The notes below the pieces were generated by a model. That model had not been told where the DNA came from, searched no databases, and saw nothing but the letters and a program-made list of their open reading frames with translations. From Siderastrea radians (Eukaryota > Cnidaria > Anthozoa > Scleractinia > Rhizangiidae): 64,000 nt of DNA. Positions 23,901 to 34,055 of this stretch are shown piece after piece; position 1 is the stretch's first letter, and each line of letters begins with the position of its first letter. Made by a program: the position numbers and the translations under genes. Location: assembly GCA_964017195.1 (NCBI GenBank), contig OZ024891.1:6721994-6785993 (forward strand). Reading direction: 5' to 3'.

Positions 23901-26900
23901 AAAAGGAAGCTCTACTTGTATGGTGCAAATGGTGAAAACTGGACCAAAAAAGAGAGACAGATTGAAAAAAGCGTAAGTAACATTACTTTAGTCAGCTTGA
24001 CAGATTGAGTTTAGGTCAATGATATCAAATGGGCTTTCTCAAATGCTTTCAGTATATCTTTAACCCTTTGACCCTTTACCGCCCAAGGTAAATGCCAAGT
24101 TTGTCTAAATTGGCAACAATGAACTGGTAGACCCCATGTGATATACCATATGAAAGGTGCTGTAAATCACACTAGGATGTCTCAGATTAGACTGAGAAGT
24201 GTCCAAAATGAAAAAAGAAAAACATTTAAAATTTTCCTATTCCTCATACATATTGGGTATACCCCTAATCTATGGCTAAATTTGCAGCTTTGGTGCACTG
24301 CTTGTTGTCAGATATCAACTTGAACCTAAAATTACAAAGGGAAAATGTTCCAAAAGTTGGAGGGGTGGTAAATCAAGTCTCATATAGGAGGGGGGTTCGA
24401 TTTTATGCCTTCAGTGTGTAGATCTTTCCAAGAACTTTTGGTTGTGCAAATTTCACACAAATTGACCAAATATTAAGCATGTAATGGCATATTGTGCCAT
24501 ATAGCACTCTTGGGTGTTAAAGGGTTAAGTTCTGGTATAAAAATGCATATTCTCCTTACTGTTCTCCATACATTTCTTATCGAACTAGTAGAGAGAATTT
24601 GTCTAAATATCAAGACATCTTATCTCTGGCGATCACTTCATTTATTCTCATCACTTGAATGTTTGAACAAGTAGTGATAATGTAAAGAGAAATTTCATTT
24701 TCGTCACTGTTAGGGATTAAAGGGTTAACACCCTGAAAAATGGTTCAATTTTGTTTAAACTAACTAGTTTTCTAAAACTACAAAATAAAGTGTTTTGGGT
24801 GGCCAGGATTGAAACGGATTGCAGTTTTTGAAAAGAGGGCCAACATTTTCAAGTCCGGGAAAAGTGGCTAAAGTCATGTCTCAACATTCTAAGATTGTTG
24901 TACAACATTTGCTTTATAACATGTTGGGTGCACAGCTGAACTTCATCTAACATCACTTCAACATTCATCCAACAAAAAATGTCGGTTAAACGTCATCCAA
25001 CATGGAGGGTTTAATGTTCTAACCTTGCTGAACCAACAAATGTTGTACAACAATGCTGTAATGTTTAGCCGCTGCAAGGCTGCTACCCAAGGAAAATTTT
25101 CGGGAGCCCTTTGGGCTCCCAAAATCAAATGTTAGGAGCCCAACTCACATTTCTAGGAGCCCAGAATTAGTTAATTATTTATTTATTTATGAAATACATA
25201 ATTAAATAAACAATACCAAACAGAAGTTGCAGACCAGAAAATGTCCAATTTAACTCAACACAGTTTTAATAAAATCGTAGGTTATGCAATTTAGTCATTA
25301 GTGTTCATGATGTTTCATTTTTAACCTTACTGATTGCTTCAGTAAGCTAACAGTAAGACTAACAATGGAGTGTTTCACAACTTAGTCTTTATGAAATTTG
25401 CTAACAATGTTAAAATCTTATCCATGCTACTTGTATACACATGCAAATAAAACAACAACAGAACATCACTACTTTCAAGTAGGCTTAGTCTGGATGGTTG
25501 AAATAACTGCAACAGAAAGCTGCATTGGCTTCTGGATAATTATCAAATGTATCCAAGTAAAAGTTTCTGTTTTAGTTTAAACTATAAAAATTTGTTTGGG
25601 TATAGAAGTCTTATAATACCTCTTGAATGATTTCTAATCATTGTGACTTTACTTTTTTGTCATTAAAGTTGTTGGGGAGTGTTTTTAACTCTTTGACAGT
25701 GAAACTAGACCATAGATCACACAGCGGCATGCTTATATTTTCAGTTTGACTTTGATTTGCACACAACCATTTCACTTCGTGCCCTACCTGACATCAAGAC
25801 GCAAAAGGTTATGTTTTTGTAACACACAAACAAAACGTACTAGTATTTTTATAAAGTCAATTTTTGTGACAAAATTCTGTATACAAATGATCAAATCACA
25901 AAAGTAAATTGCGCGGGAAATATCAAATTGACTTATAAAATTTGGTGTACTGTGATCTCAGGAATGAAAACAAAAAAACTTTCAGAAATGGACTGACATA
26001 TCCCCATTAAAATCAGCTGGTATTGACAGGAGTACTCCAGATAAACATTAACAGCATGATCTGCAGCCTTTGTCAGAATTAGAAATAATTGGTAATGCTA
26101 CCAAAAGATGAATTCAAAGAACAGACATGAATGTTTGGATTCCTTAGTCCCTTTCTGAGCAATGCTTACAACTTTTCAATTAATAATTAGTTATGCTGAG
26201 CAGTACTGTTTTTGCCACATACAGAACCATTGATATAATCTTACTTGTAACACATCATGAAGTCAGTTCCCTGTTTCCGTGACAGTTGATAGGCAGGTGT
26301 CACTCTAGTGACAGACAGGAGCGATTTAAGTAGCATTCCAATCCTGTTATAAACTGTGTACGTCACTTTGGCATTTGGATCAACTCTGTCATTCATGCCA
26401 AGGCACCAAGTCTCTAAAACCATTGATTCTCCCTGCAAGAAAGTGAGAAATAAATAAATAAATAAATAAATAAATAACATGCAAATACATGTATGTTAAC
26501 TGGCCATGTAGGGACAGCAGAGTTCATTGGAACAGGAGGCAGTAGGGAGGGGAATTATTGAATTTTTACAGTCTACATACATTGTTCATTGGTGACATAA
26601 CATATCAACCATAAAAGTGAGGTTTGGGGTAGCCAGAGGTTTCCCTTTATATGATGAAGAGAAAACTCTGGCTACCTCTAACTTAATTTGATGAGAAAAA
26701 TATATGAGAAATGGGAGTAAAGGGAGAGGGGGCTTACTTATTTATCAGACGGAAATGATTTGTTAATTATAGTAACAGGCAACAAGTATGTGTAGTAGTT
26801 AGCAAGGACTGGCTTTCCCTGCCTGTTATGAGGATCTTGGGGAAATCCAGTGTGAAACAAGTGGCAAAAAATAATTACTGACCGCAGGCAGCAAACTTGC

Positions 26901-29290
26901 CAACTGCCGGTAGATTTTGACAGGGCTGAGATAAATGTAGGAAATACTGTGGTACCAACATGTTCCATCCCCAGCCGATTACAAATTAGAACTATTTATA
27001 ATTATATTTTGATATACAGGCAAGAGTGTTTTCGCGGAAAATAGACCACTCGAAAAGATCACACGAAACTACATCCAGGACTCGAGTGACAAATTTCCCA
27101 CATCCTCACTAGAGAGGATATCGATGATGTCATTTCCCACTTTTACACTGTTGTTTGTGCAAAAATACTCTCGTTTATATAATAAAAAGGAAATTAAATG
27201 GCAGCTTGAAGATATGTATTTTATTTTCTTGTGGTAAAAAACAATATTTTACTCACTCGTTTACCACTCGAGAATAAAACTCATATCTTTGCGCTGTGTA
27301 ATATCCTCTATATATTTTTTGTACACTCAATAATATCTGAATGCAGATCTTACCTCACTGGTTTTCAGGGATATCTCTACGCACATAGGACTTTCCTTGG
27401 ACGGAAGTCTGCCGCTTGTAACTTTCTTCACCTCTGCTGCAACATCAGGATGATCATTTATTGCAAGATTGAACTGAAAAGAAACAATGATCACAGTTTA
27501 AACATGCAGTTAGCTGAGCAGTTTAAACATGCAGTTAGCTAATATAACTCTTGGTACTGTCATCATCTATTGGTCCACCAGGATTTTCAGTCACTGCCCA
27601 CTGATAATGAAGAAATTGTATGTGGTGGTTGGCATAAGGTGGTCGAAAACACATATGTAATGCATAGAAAATATATTTCAAACAAACTCTTTTTAAAGAA
27701 GATGAGAAGCCAATCTGAAGGAAAAGGAGGAACTTTCATCCCACCCCACACCCCTCGTACAGTGTGTGTATGAAGAGATCTCTGTTTGCTTGTATATTAT
27801 AGCATTGAAATATTAATTCAAAGACAAGCAAAATGAAACAACAGATTAATTACATGAAAATGAACCCAATGAAAAATCTAAGATACTATATGTCTGAATA
27901 CTCCTAGGGAGAATTTGTATCTTGAGATAAGAGAAGGTATTAAGGGATTCTCTTAGGGGCGATTTAGACAGTACAATTTTTCTTACGACTGTCATATGCA
28001 ACTTTTGTAGCACATGCTGCAGGCGTAAGGCAAAGATCATGAAAAAATCATCACTTCTGACATTTTGATTGTGGCTACGACTACAACTGTCTTGTTGTGC
28101 GCAACTGTCATGAAGATGTTGTACACCTGCAACTTGCAAACAACAGTTGCAAGCAAAAATTCAGCTCTTACCCAGTCTTGACCCATAGCATTGGGTTTAG
28201 ACTTTGTGTGGATCTTTTCTCCAAGACGTGACTGAACAATGACTTGCACAGCCTGAAACAAGGAAACAAAGAACCATGCACTGAGGCCTTCACAAAGCTG
28301 TTCTGTTGATATGCCAACACACTAGTGAGATAAGTCTTTGAGGAAAGTTTCATCAATCATGTTGATATATTTCCTGGTTTTACAAATAAAACAATGTGAA
28401 ATTTGACCAATTTCACGGCAGTTCGAAACACAGGAGTTCTCAAAATGTCATAAAACCAATATTTTGCACTACTTTTCAATTTTCAAGTATCGTAATGATG
28501 TAAAAATGTCATCTCCATCAGTGTGAAGAGAAACTACATGTAGGAATGTTGATTTCACTAGCTGCTTCATTTCTTGTACTGACTTTGTAAGCCGTCATAT
28601 TGGTGCCCCAAACAGGGACACCAATATGCCGAAGGCATACTGTGACTTGCAATTTTCTCAATAACTTTGTAGAGACGTTCCCAGACATTGTTGATGTTCT
28701 TAGTTTTCCTACTGTTCAACTCCTTTGTTTCTGAATGTTGCTCATGCAAGCAAACTCATTTTATCATAATGATGAAAACCAAGAATAATTATGTATGCAC
28801 TTCATTATGAATGCGTCACGGACGACAAAAAGAAAACAGAAACGTCTCATTTACCGGTTTTTAGAACATATTTTACCATAGGAACAAATGCATCAACAAA
28901 CTTTTCTGGGGGGTTCCATAAGTAAAACGCATTTTAGATATGTTATCAAATGCAATACTCAACTATCAAAACTCTCCTCAAATTTAAGACCGATAACTTT
29001 TCTCGATGTCATCGTAATCACAGTAAGCTAAAATCGTGCCGGAATTGATACATGTGGCTTCACAGAGTTAAATGGAAAATTCCCTTAAGAAACCTTTGTA
29101 AAACCTTTGATTTAACTACTATTTTCGGTAATTCGACATCACTGCGAGAGAAGGACATTACGTTAGAAAAACCAGACACCTACATGACACGTTCTGGTAA
29201 AGCTTAGCTTACCTTCAGCGACAGAAATTTTAAGAACTTCTTGAGATCTCGCTCCTCTTGAACTCCTAGAGTTCTAGAACTCTCCGCCAT
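17938..29290 (-). CDS. ATG13: Autophagy-related protein 13 (HORMA domain, ULK/Atg1 complex)
   Basis: Eleven exons, given 5' to 3': 29213-29290, 28172-28252, 27354-27473, 26245-26432, 23800-23840, 22787-22880, 21998-22126, 20918-21094, 20557-20641, 18453-18554, 17938-18066. All junctions keep frame (408 codons so far). The HORMA domain fills about residues 1-200, with [36 protein letters not shown]-like [31 protein letters not shown] and [13 protein letters not shown]. Residues 201-320 are a Ser/Thr/Pro-rich linker. DDDFVMVEL near residue 360 matches the LC3-interacting motif (F-x-x-V after acidic residues). ATG13 links ULK1/Atg1 to FIP200 and ATG101 in autophagy initiation. The ATG at 29290 is preferred over the in-frame one at 29299 because its -3/+4 context is better. 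The last placed exon ends at a good donor (ATG|GTACGT), so the conserved C-terminus is missing or not found. Confidence 0.93.
18671..18877 (-). mobile_element. TTAA-type MITE, copy B
   Basis: Same family as copy A but reversed. It carries GCATATTCTCCTTACTGTTC, GGAACTAGTAAGGAG and a right end GGGTTTAAAGGGTTAA. It lies in the ATG13 intron before the exon at 18453-18554. Confidence 0.8.
18949..19839. mobile_element. TIR element with AATCAAT-satellite arms and a 7-bp target duplication
   Basis: The ends are CCCGACGATTCCAATCAAT and ATTGATTGGAATCGTCGGG, a perfect inverted pair. The element is flanked by direct copies of AATATGT (18942-18948 and 19840-19846). About 170 bp inside each end is built from AATCAAT/ATTGATT short repeats. 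The middle holds a - strand open frame (19229-19447) with the phrase [20 protein letters not shown], which I do not recognise. A 7-8 bp duplication would suit hAT-like transposition. The element sits in an ATG13 intron. Confidence 0.8.
21601..21795 (+). mobile_element. TTAA-type MITE, copy C
   Basis: Begins TTTAAGCCCCAAGAGTGACG and runs to AGTGAGGAGAATATGCATG. The right terminal repeat is lost. It directly abuts a SINE-core fragment. Located in an ATG13 intron. Confidence 0.7.
21800..21895 (-). mobile_element. SINE core fragment
   Basis: GTGGAGAGAGATAACATGGA and nearby AAAGTTTGACATGTAAGGCA resemble the SINE at 51640-52030 (GGTGGAGAGAGATAATGTGG). No tRNA-like head is left. Confidence 0.45.
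22237..22446 (-). mobile_element. TTAA-type MITE, copy D
   Basis: Divergent, reversed copy: ATATGCATGTTCTCCTTAGT, later TTGTAAGGAGAAATTAGATG, ending GGGGCTTAAAGGGTCAA. Located in an ATG13 intron. Confidence 0.65.
23075..23355 (-). repeat. 106-bp tandem repeat array, locus 2
   Basis: Three units read on the - strand. On the + strand AGGATTTCATCCACAGACTC recurs at 23107, 23213 and 23319, an exact 106-bp period. Same family as the arrays near 12.6, 36.7 and 46.3 kb. Located in an ATG13 intron. Confidence 0.9.
24517..24728 (-). mobile_element. TTAA-type MITE, copy E
   Basis: Reversed copy with GCATATTCTCCTTACTGTTC, GAACTAGTAGAGAGAATTTG and a right end ATTAAAGGGTTAA. TTAA is present at both borders. 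Located in an ATG13 intron. Confidence 0.75.
24880..25160. repeat. CAACATGTTG-rich and GGGAGCCC repeat stretch
   Basis: The stretch holds repeated self-complementary words (TTGTTGTACAACATT, TGTTGTACAACAATG) about 150 bp apart. These are followed by GGGAGCCCTTTGGGCTCCC, a perfect palindrome, and by AGGAGCCCA repeats. It is probably the remains of two small inverted-repeat elements in an ATG13 intron. Confidence 0.4.
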
Positions 29291-29299
29291 TTCGACCAT

Positions 29300-29579
29300 G
29301 GATATAATTGTGATCTTAATTCTATGTACAAGGGGAAGAAATCGCCACGAAGTACCAAAACAAAACAAGTTCTTGTCGCTTGAGACCACCAGCTTCCGCC
29401 GCCATTGAAAACAACACTGCTCTAGTGCCAGTCTCCCAACCGCGAACTGACCAGAGTTCTGTTCGCGCTAAAAAGTTGACAAAAATACGAAAAGTACAGG
29501 ACGTGGGACTCGAGGGACTAATCCATACCCTAATTTGATATCTTTAGACGACCACTCCCTAAAAAAAGTACTAATAAAC
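29300..29579. other. Upstream region of ATG13
   Basis: This contains the expected ATG13 promoter and 5' UTR. No TATA box or other firm element was recognised. Confidence 0.35.
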
Positions 29580-29950
29580 GTCGCTCTGAACACAGGGAAC
29601 CCAAACGCTACATTAGCTATATAATCATAATCATTTCATTAAAATATTGTTTATTTACCTGTATTCCTGTGCCTTTATGAGTCGTTTTGGAAGGGATTTG
29701 AATCAGCGCGGAGACGATTTAATACCTGGCTGGTTTCAAATGTTATTTTGTCTGGCGCGTCGTAAACTGGACGCGACAATTACGTCTCAAGTTTCCATAT
29801 CATAAGAGGTAAACCGTCTCCGTTCTGGTTCAAATCCCTTCCAGAATGACTCATAAAGACACAAGGAACACAGGTAAATAACAACATTTTTATCAAATGA
29901 TTATGATATAGCTAAAGACAGCGTTTGGGTGCCCTGTGCTCTGAAATACG
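29580..29950. mobile_element. Fold-back element, ~370 bp
   Basis: The left arm (AACACAGGGAACCCAAACGC, then GCTATATAATCATAATCATT, then TTATTTACCTGTATTCCTGT) is matched in inverse order in the right arm (ACACAGGTAAATAACAACA, then AATGATTATGATATAGCTA, then CAGCGTTTGGGTGCCCTGTG). The arms pair over most of the element. No coding region. Confidence 0.7.
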
Positions 29951-30590
29951 CATTTTGAGGTAAACGCCCCTTTCTACCCTCTATCTAATAACTCCCCTGT
30001 CTTGTCAACGCCTTTTGCGAAGAACACATTGACTCAGACCAGGAGCCCCGATCAGACGAGCTAATTCGATGAAGTCATCTTAATATTCATTCTAAAATTG
30101 ATGAAGACAGTGAAGTTAAACGTAATAAACGATGATTTGGTGCCATGGATAACAAGAACTACGTTGTAGCGTAGAGTTTTTTTTTCACTTTCATTGTATG
30201 GCAGCCTGTGAATTTAAGAAAAGTTGAACCTATGTTTTAATACTTGTTTGGGGAAACATAATAAAACGCCTCTCTATTTGTAAGGCCCCTTATCTAATAA
30301 ATGCCCCCACAAAATCCCGTAAATTTAATAAACGCTTTGGGCGGCTATTAGATCATTTACGACAATACTTGCGCCAAGGGAGGCAAACATAATGGGGAGG
30401 AGGGTAATACGACTCCCCTAAAACCGACTGCGTGGGAGGCTAAGGCAAACAGGGATTGACGAGCTCGAAGCGCGAGAGAAAAGGGGAGGGGTTTTCCTTT
30501 CCCTTTCCCTTTCCGTTCTGCGCGTGTGCCTCTTGCACTTGCTAATTTCCCCAATCTCTCCCCTTTTAGTGCCTGTCACGCAGGCTACGA
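29951..30590. other. AATAAACGC-type repeat and flank
   Basis: GGTAAACGCCCCTTTCTACC near 29960 and TAATAAATGCCCCCACA with TTTAATAAACGCTTTGGGC near 30290-30340 resemble the ends of the element at 8462-9322. The sequence beyond about 30360 has no recognised feature apart from an inverted TTTCCCTTTCCC-rich tract. Confidence 0.35.
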
Positions 30591-30595
30591 GTAAA

Positions 30596-31190
30596 AGTAA
30601 AGGCACTGTTACACGTTACATAAGGGAGTTTTTCCTGCACCTTGCAACGCATTCCCGTTGCGAGATAAGTTGCTAACGAAATTACACGTATAACATCCCT
30701 CTTTGCAACCTGCCTCGCAATGAAAAATTGCCTTGCCAGCCTACAGGAAAGTAGACTACTCTTCTAATTTTGCTCTCGTCATCATCGCGTTGCAATTTGT
30801 AGCAAAAATGGCCTCGTGTAACAGCGCCTTAAGCTACTCTTGTACTTTTCATAACTAAAGGTGATGCTACAAAAGGTAATTTTTCTTGCAACTAGCAACG
30901 CACTGATGACAAGAACATTGCAAGACAAGTTACAAAATACAGCTACCCCTGCAACCGAGTTGCGTTACAAGTTGCACGAAAAAATATGCTCGTGTAACAG
31001 CGCCTTAAGAGATAAACCTCTAATTACGTGAGGTCGTTCCGCCTTTTGAGTCAGAATGTTCTCCTAAACTGACTCATTTTTTTCTGTTTTGGGAGGTAAA
31101 GCTTGAATTTTGCAACTTGTTCGCAATGCTATCGTCACCATTGCGTTGCAAGTTGCAGGAAAAAACTTCCGCGTGTAGCAGCTTCTTAAC
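30596..31190. repeat. Cluster of TTGCAA-rich inverted-repeat elements
   Basis: GGCACTGTTACACG near 30601 and CGTGTAACAGCGCCTTA at about 30813 form terminal inverted repeats. A second copy ends with the same CGTGTAACAGCGCCTTAAG near 31000. A third partial copy (GTTGCAAGTTGCAGGAAAAA) lies at about 31145. The interior words vary around GTTGCAAGTTGCA. Confidence 0.5.
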
Positions 31191-31303
31191 AAAATAGCAT
31201 GTAGTTATAAATTGGTTATTTTAGCAACAGGCTTGAAAAGAGGTCAAACAAGCGCACCGTTTGTGAAACCACCGAACACTTAACCTGTCAGAACCATTTT
31301 AAG

Positions 31304-31690
31304 ATGTGTGTGACCCCGCTCACACACCCCACCTGGGTAATCCAGAACCAGGTGACCCAGATCCAGACTACCCAAGTGACTCAGCTACCTACTCACCCAA
31401 CTGGTCTAGGTGACCCAGCTCACTTAGCTGACCCAAGAGACCCAGACCCAGGTGACCAAGGTGACGCATACCGAGGTGATCCTGGTGACCGGTGTTCCAA
31501 GATGACTCAACTGACTTACTGACCTAGCTCAACCAAGTGACGACCAAGATCCGGTAACCCACATGATCCTAGTATCGCAGTGACCCAGGTAACCCGCTCA
31601 AGCATGTGATGCAGGCAATCCAGACCCTAAGTGACCTAAGTGACTCAGCTCGCCAAAGTGACCCAGGTGACCCAGAGCCAGGTTACCTAG
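31304..31690 (+). repeat. GTGACCCA-type minisatellite, left part
   Basis: Degenerate repeats of 10-15 bp built around CCAAGTGACCCAGGTGACCC. A LINE insertion separates it from the main array at 32775-34055. Confidence 0.85.
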
Positions 31691-31879
31691 GTACAAAGTT
31701 TATAAACTGGAAAGACCACAGCGACAAGGCGTTGAGAGTTGACGGATCTTAAGTAGACCTGGATCAGTAAAACATTTGAAGTAAAAAAATATACGGAACG
31801 ACTGATCCTTACGGCAGTTAAAGAAACGAAGACACAGAAGACGAAATACGTAAAGCAAAAAAATGTATGAAACAAAAAA

Positions 31880-32775
31880 ATTGGTATTTATTTATTTATT
31901 TATTTATCTTCGGCCAAAAACATATTACACAAGGCAAGAAAAAGACATAATATAAACAAGTACAGAAACACTGGCCGGGGAGACGCTACAGCTATGCCAA
32001 TTACAGCGCTCCCGCGCAGTAAAAAACAGATTACAGACAGAAAAGTATAAAAACTAGAAACAACATGACGGTAGGCGTGTTAGGTTACGCGCTACGTTGC
32101 ATTTAGGGCAGATTGTTCTCCAAGTCCTAGTATCGTCCTGGTCATAAATGGCGAGTGCATTAAAATAATATTGAAATAAAGATTTTTTGAAGGCTGGAAG
32201 TGTCTGATTGTTCTTAATATCTTCTGGCAAGACGTTCCAGGTTCTAGTGCATCTGATAAAAAAGGAGCGCTGGTACGTTACAGTGCGGCATTTTTTAGCA
32301 ATATATGAAATAGTGTTACTACTTGAAGATCGTGTTACTCTGACCGGTTGCCTAGCAACCGGTAGAGCATCGCTATTAACATATATTAGATTATTTACGA
32401 CTTTATAGAAGAAAACAATGTCCAGATACTCGTGCCAGAAGGACAGTGGAATTAAGTTGGTCATCTGAAGCCTGGTCTTGTATGGGATGTCGCAGCGGAA
32501 TGGTAATTTCAAGATGTACTTTGTCGCACGCCGCTGGATGCCTTCCACTTGCTTCAGCAGGCCAATTGACTGGGGAGACCATACTTGGGAGGCGTAGCCA
32601 AGGTGGCAACGAACGATGGTCAGGAACAAAGTACGGCGCGTCTGCATATTGAATATGTTCTTGGAAGCACGACGCACAAAACCCAGGAGCTTGTTGGCTT
32701 TGGTACATTGTTCGAAGATCTGCTTATCCCAGGAAAGGTCGCTAGAGACCCAGACACCGAGATCTTTCTCAGATT
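31880..32775 (-). mobile_element. 5'-truncated LINE inserted in the minisatellite
   Basis: The - strand frame 32054-32677 continues upstream to about 32772 without an ATG. It is the C-terminal region of a non-LTR reverse transcriptase: SSDLSW, then RTLFLTIVRCHLGYASQVW, KQVEGIQRRATKYIL, RTWNVLPEDIKN, and a terminal Cys-rich CPKCNVARNL...CC motif. The 3' end is followed by an (ATAA)n tail at 31889-31910. The polymerase domain proper is missing, so the copy is dead on arrival. Confidence 0.8.
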
Positions 32776-34055
32776 CACAAGTTCACCCAAGTGACCCAAG
32801 ATGACCCAACTCACTAAAGTGACCCAAGTGTGCCAGACCTAGATGACCGAGGTGACCCAAGTGACAAGCTCAACAAAGTAACCCAAGTGACATGGACGAG
32901 GTGACCGAATTGACCCAAGTGATCTAGCTCATCCAAGTGACAAAACTCCCAAAGTGACCTAAGTGACCCAGCCCAGCCAAGTGACCCAATTGCAGGTAAA
33001 CCAAGCCGAGTGGCCCAAATAACCCAGGTAACCTTGCTCACCCAACTGACCCTGTGACCCAGACCCAGGTTACCCAAGTGAGCCAGCTCACCCAAGTGAC
33101 CCAGTTAACCCAAGTGACAAAGCTCAACTAAGTGACCCAGGTGACCCAACCCGGATACCTCCACTCACACATGTGACCCACACCCAGCTGACCTAGGGTA
33201 CCTAAATTACCATTTTACCCAAGTAAACCAGGGGACCCAGTCCCAGGTGACCTAAGGAAACCAAGGGAACCCAAATCACACATGTGACCCAGGTGACCCA
33301 GACCAAGCTAACCAAAGTGACCTAAATTACCCAGCTCACGCAAGTGACCCAGCTGACCCAGTCAACCGATATGATGCAAGTTTCCCAGTTGACTCAGCTC
33401 ATCCTAACGACCCAAACCCAGGTGACCCAAGTGATCAAAGTGATCCAGGCATCTATCGTCACCCAAGTGACCTCGCTGACCCAGACCCAGCTAACCAAAA
33501 TGATGCAAGTGACCCAGTTGACTAAGCTAATCCTAGTGACCCAAGCCCAGGTGACCCAAGTGATCAAAGTGTCCCAGGCATCCCTCATCACCCAAGTGAC
33601 CTAGGTGACCAGATCCAGGAGACCCAAGTAAATGAGTTCACCCAAGTGACCCAGACCCAGGTGACACAAGTTAAAAAGCTCTACTAAGTGACCCAATTTA
33701 CCCAGCTCATCCAAGTGAGTAAACCAGAAAACCAGCTCTCCCAAGTGACCCAGTTCAACCAAGTGACAAAGCGCAACCAAGTGACCCAGGTGAACCACAC
33801 CCAAGTAACACAAGGACCAAGGTAACCTTGCTCACCCAAGTGATCTGGGTGACCCAGACCCAAGTTACCCAAGTCACCCAGACCTTGGTGACCCAGGTGA
33901 TGCAGCCCCAGATGACCTAAGTTTATAATACACCCAGGTACCCCAGCTCACTTAATTAACCCAGGTAATCCAAGGGATGCAGCTACCCCAAGTTATCCAG
34001 CTCAACAAAGTAACCCAGGTGACCGAGTCCCATGTAACCAAAATGACCCAAGTCA
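32775..34055 (+). repeat. GTGACCCA-type minisatellite, main part
   Basis: About 1.3 kb of degenerate tandem units around CCAAGTGACCCAGCTCACCC, with longer sub-repeats (about 138 bp apart near 33400 and 33540). The long frames across it (TQVTQ-type or LGHLGELVHLG-type) are translations of the repeat. Confidence 0.9.

Noticed and set aside
32446..32794. Several + strand frames in the LINE
   Set aside because: They are antisense shadows of the reverse transcriptase C-terminal frame on the - strand.
33344..33604. TQVTQ-repeat open frame, and its LGHLGEL counterparts on the other strand
   Set aside because: Both are translations of the GTGACCCA minisatellite, which keeps frames open on both strands by its composition.
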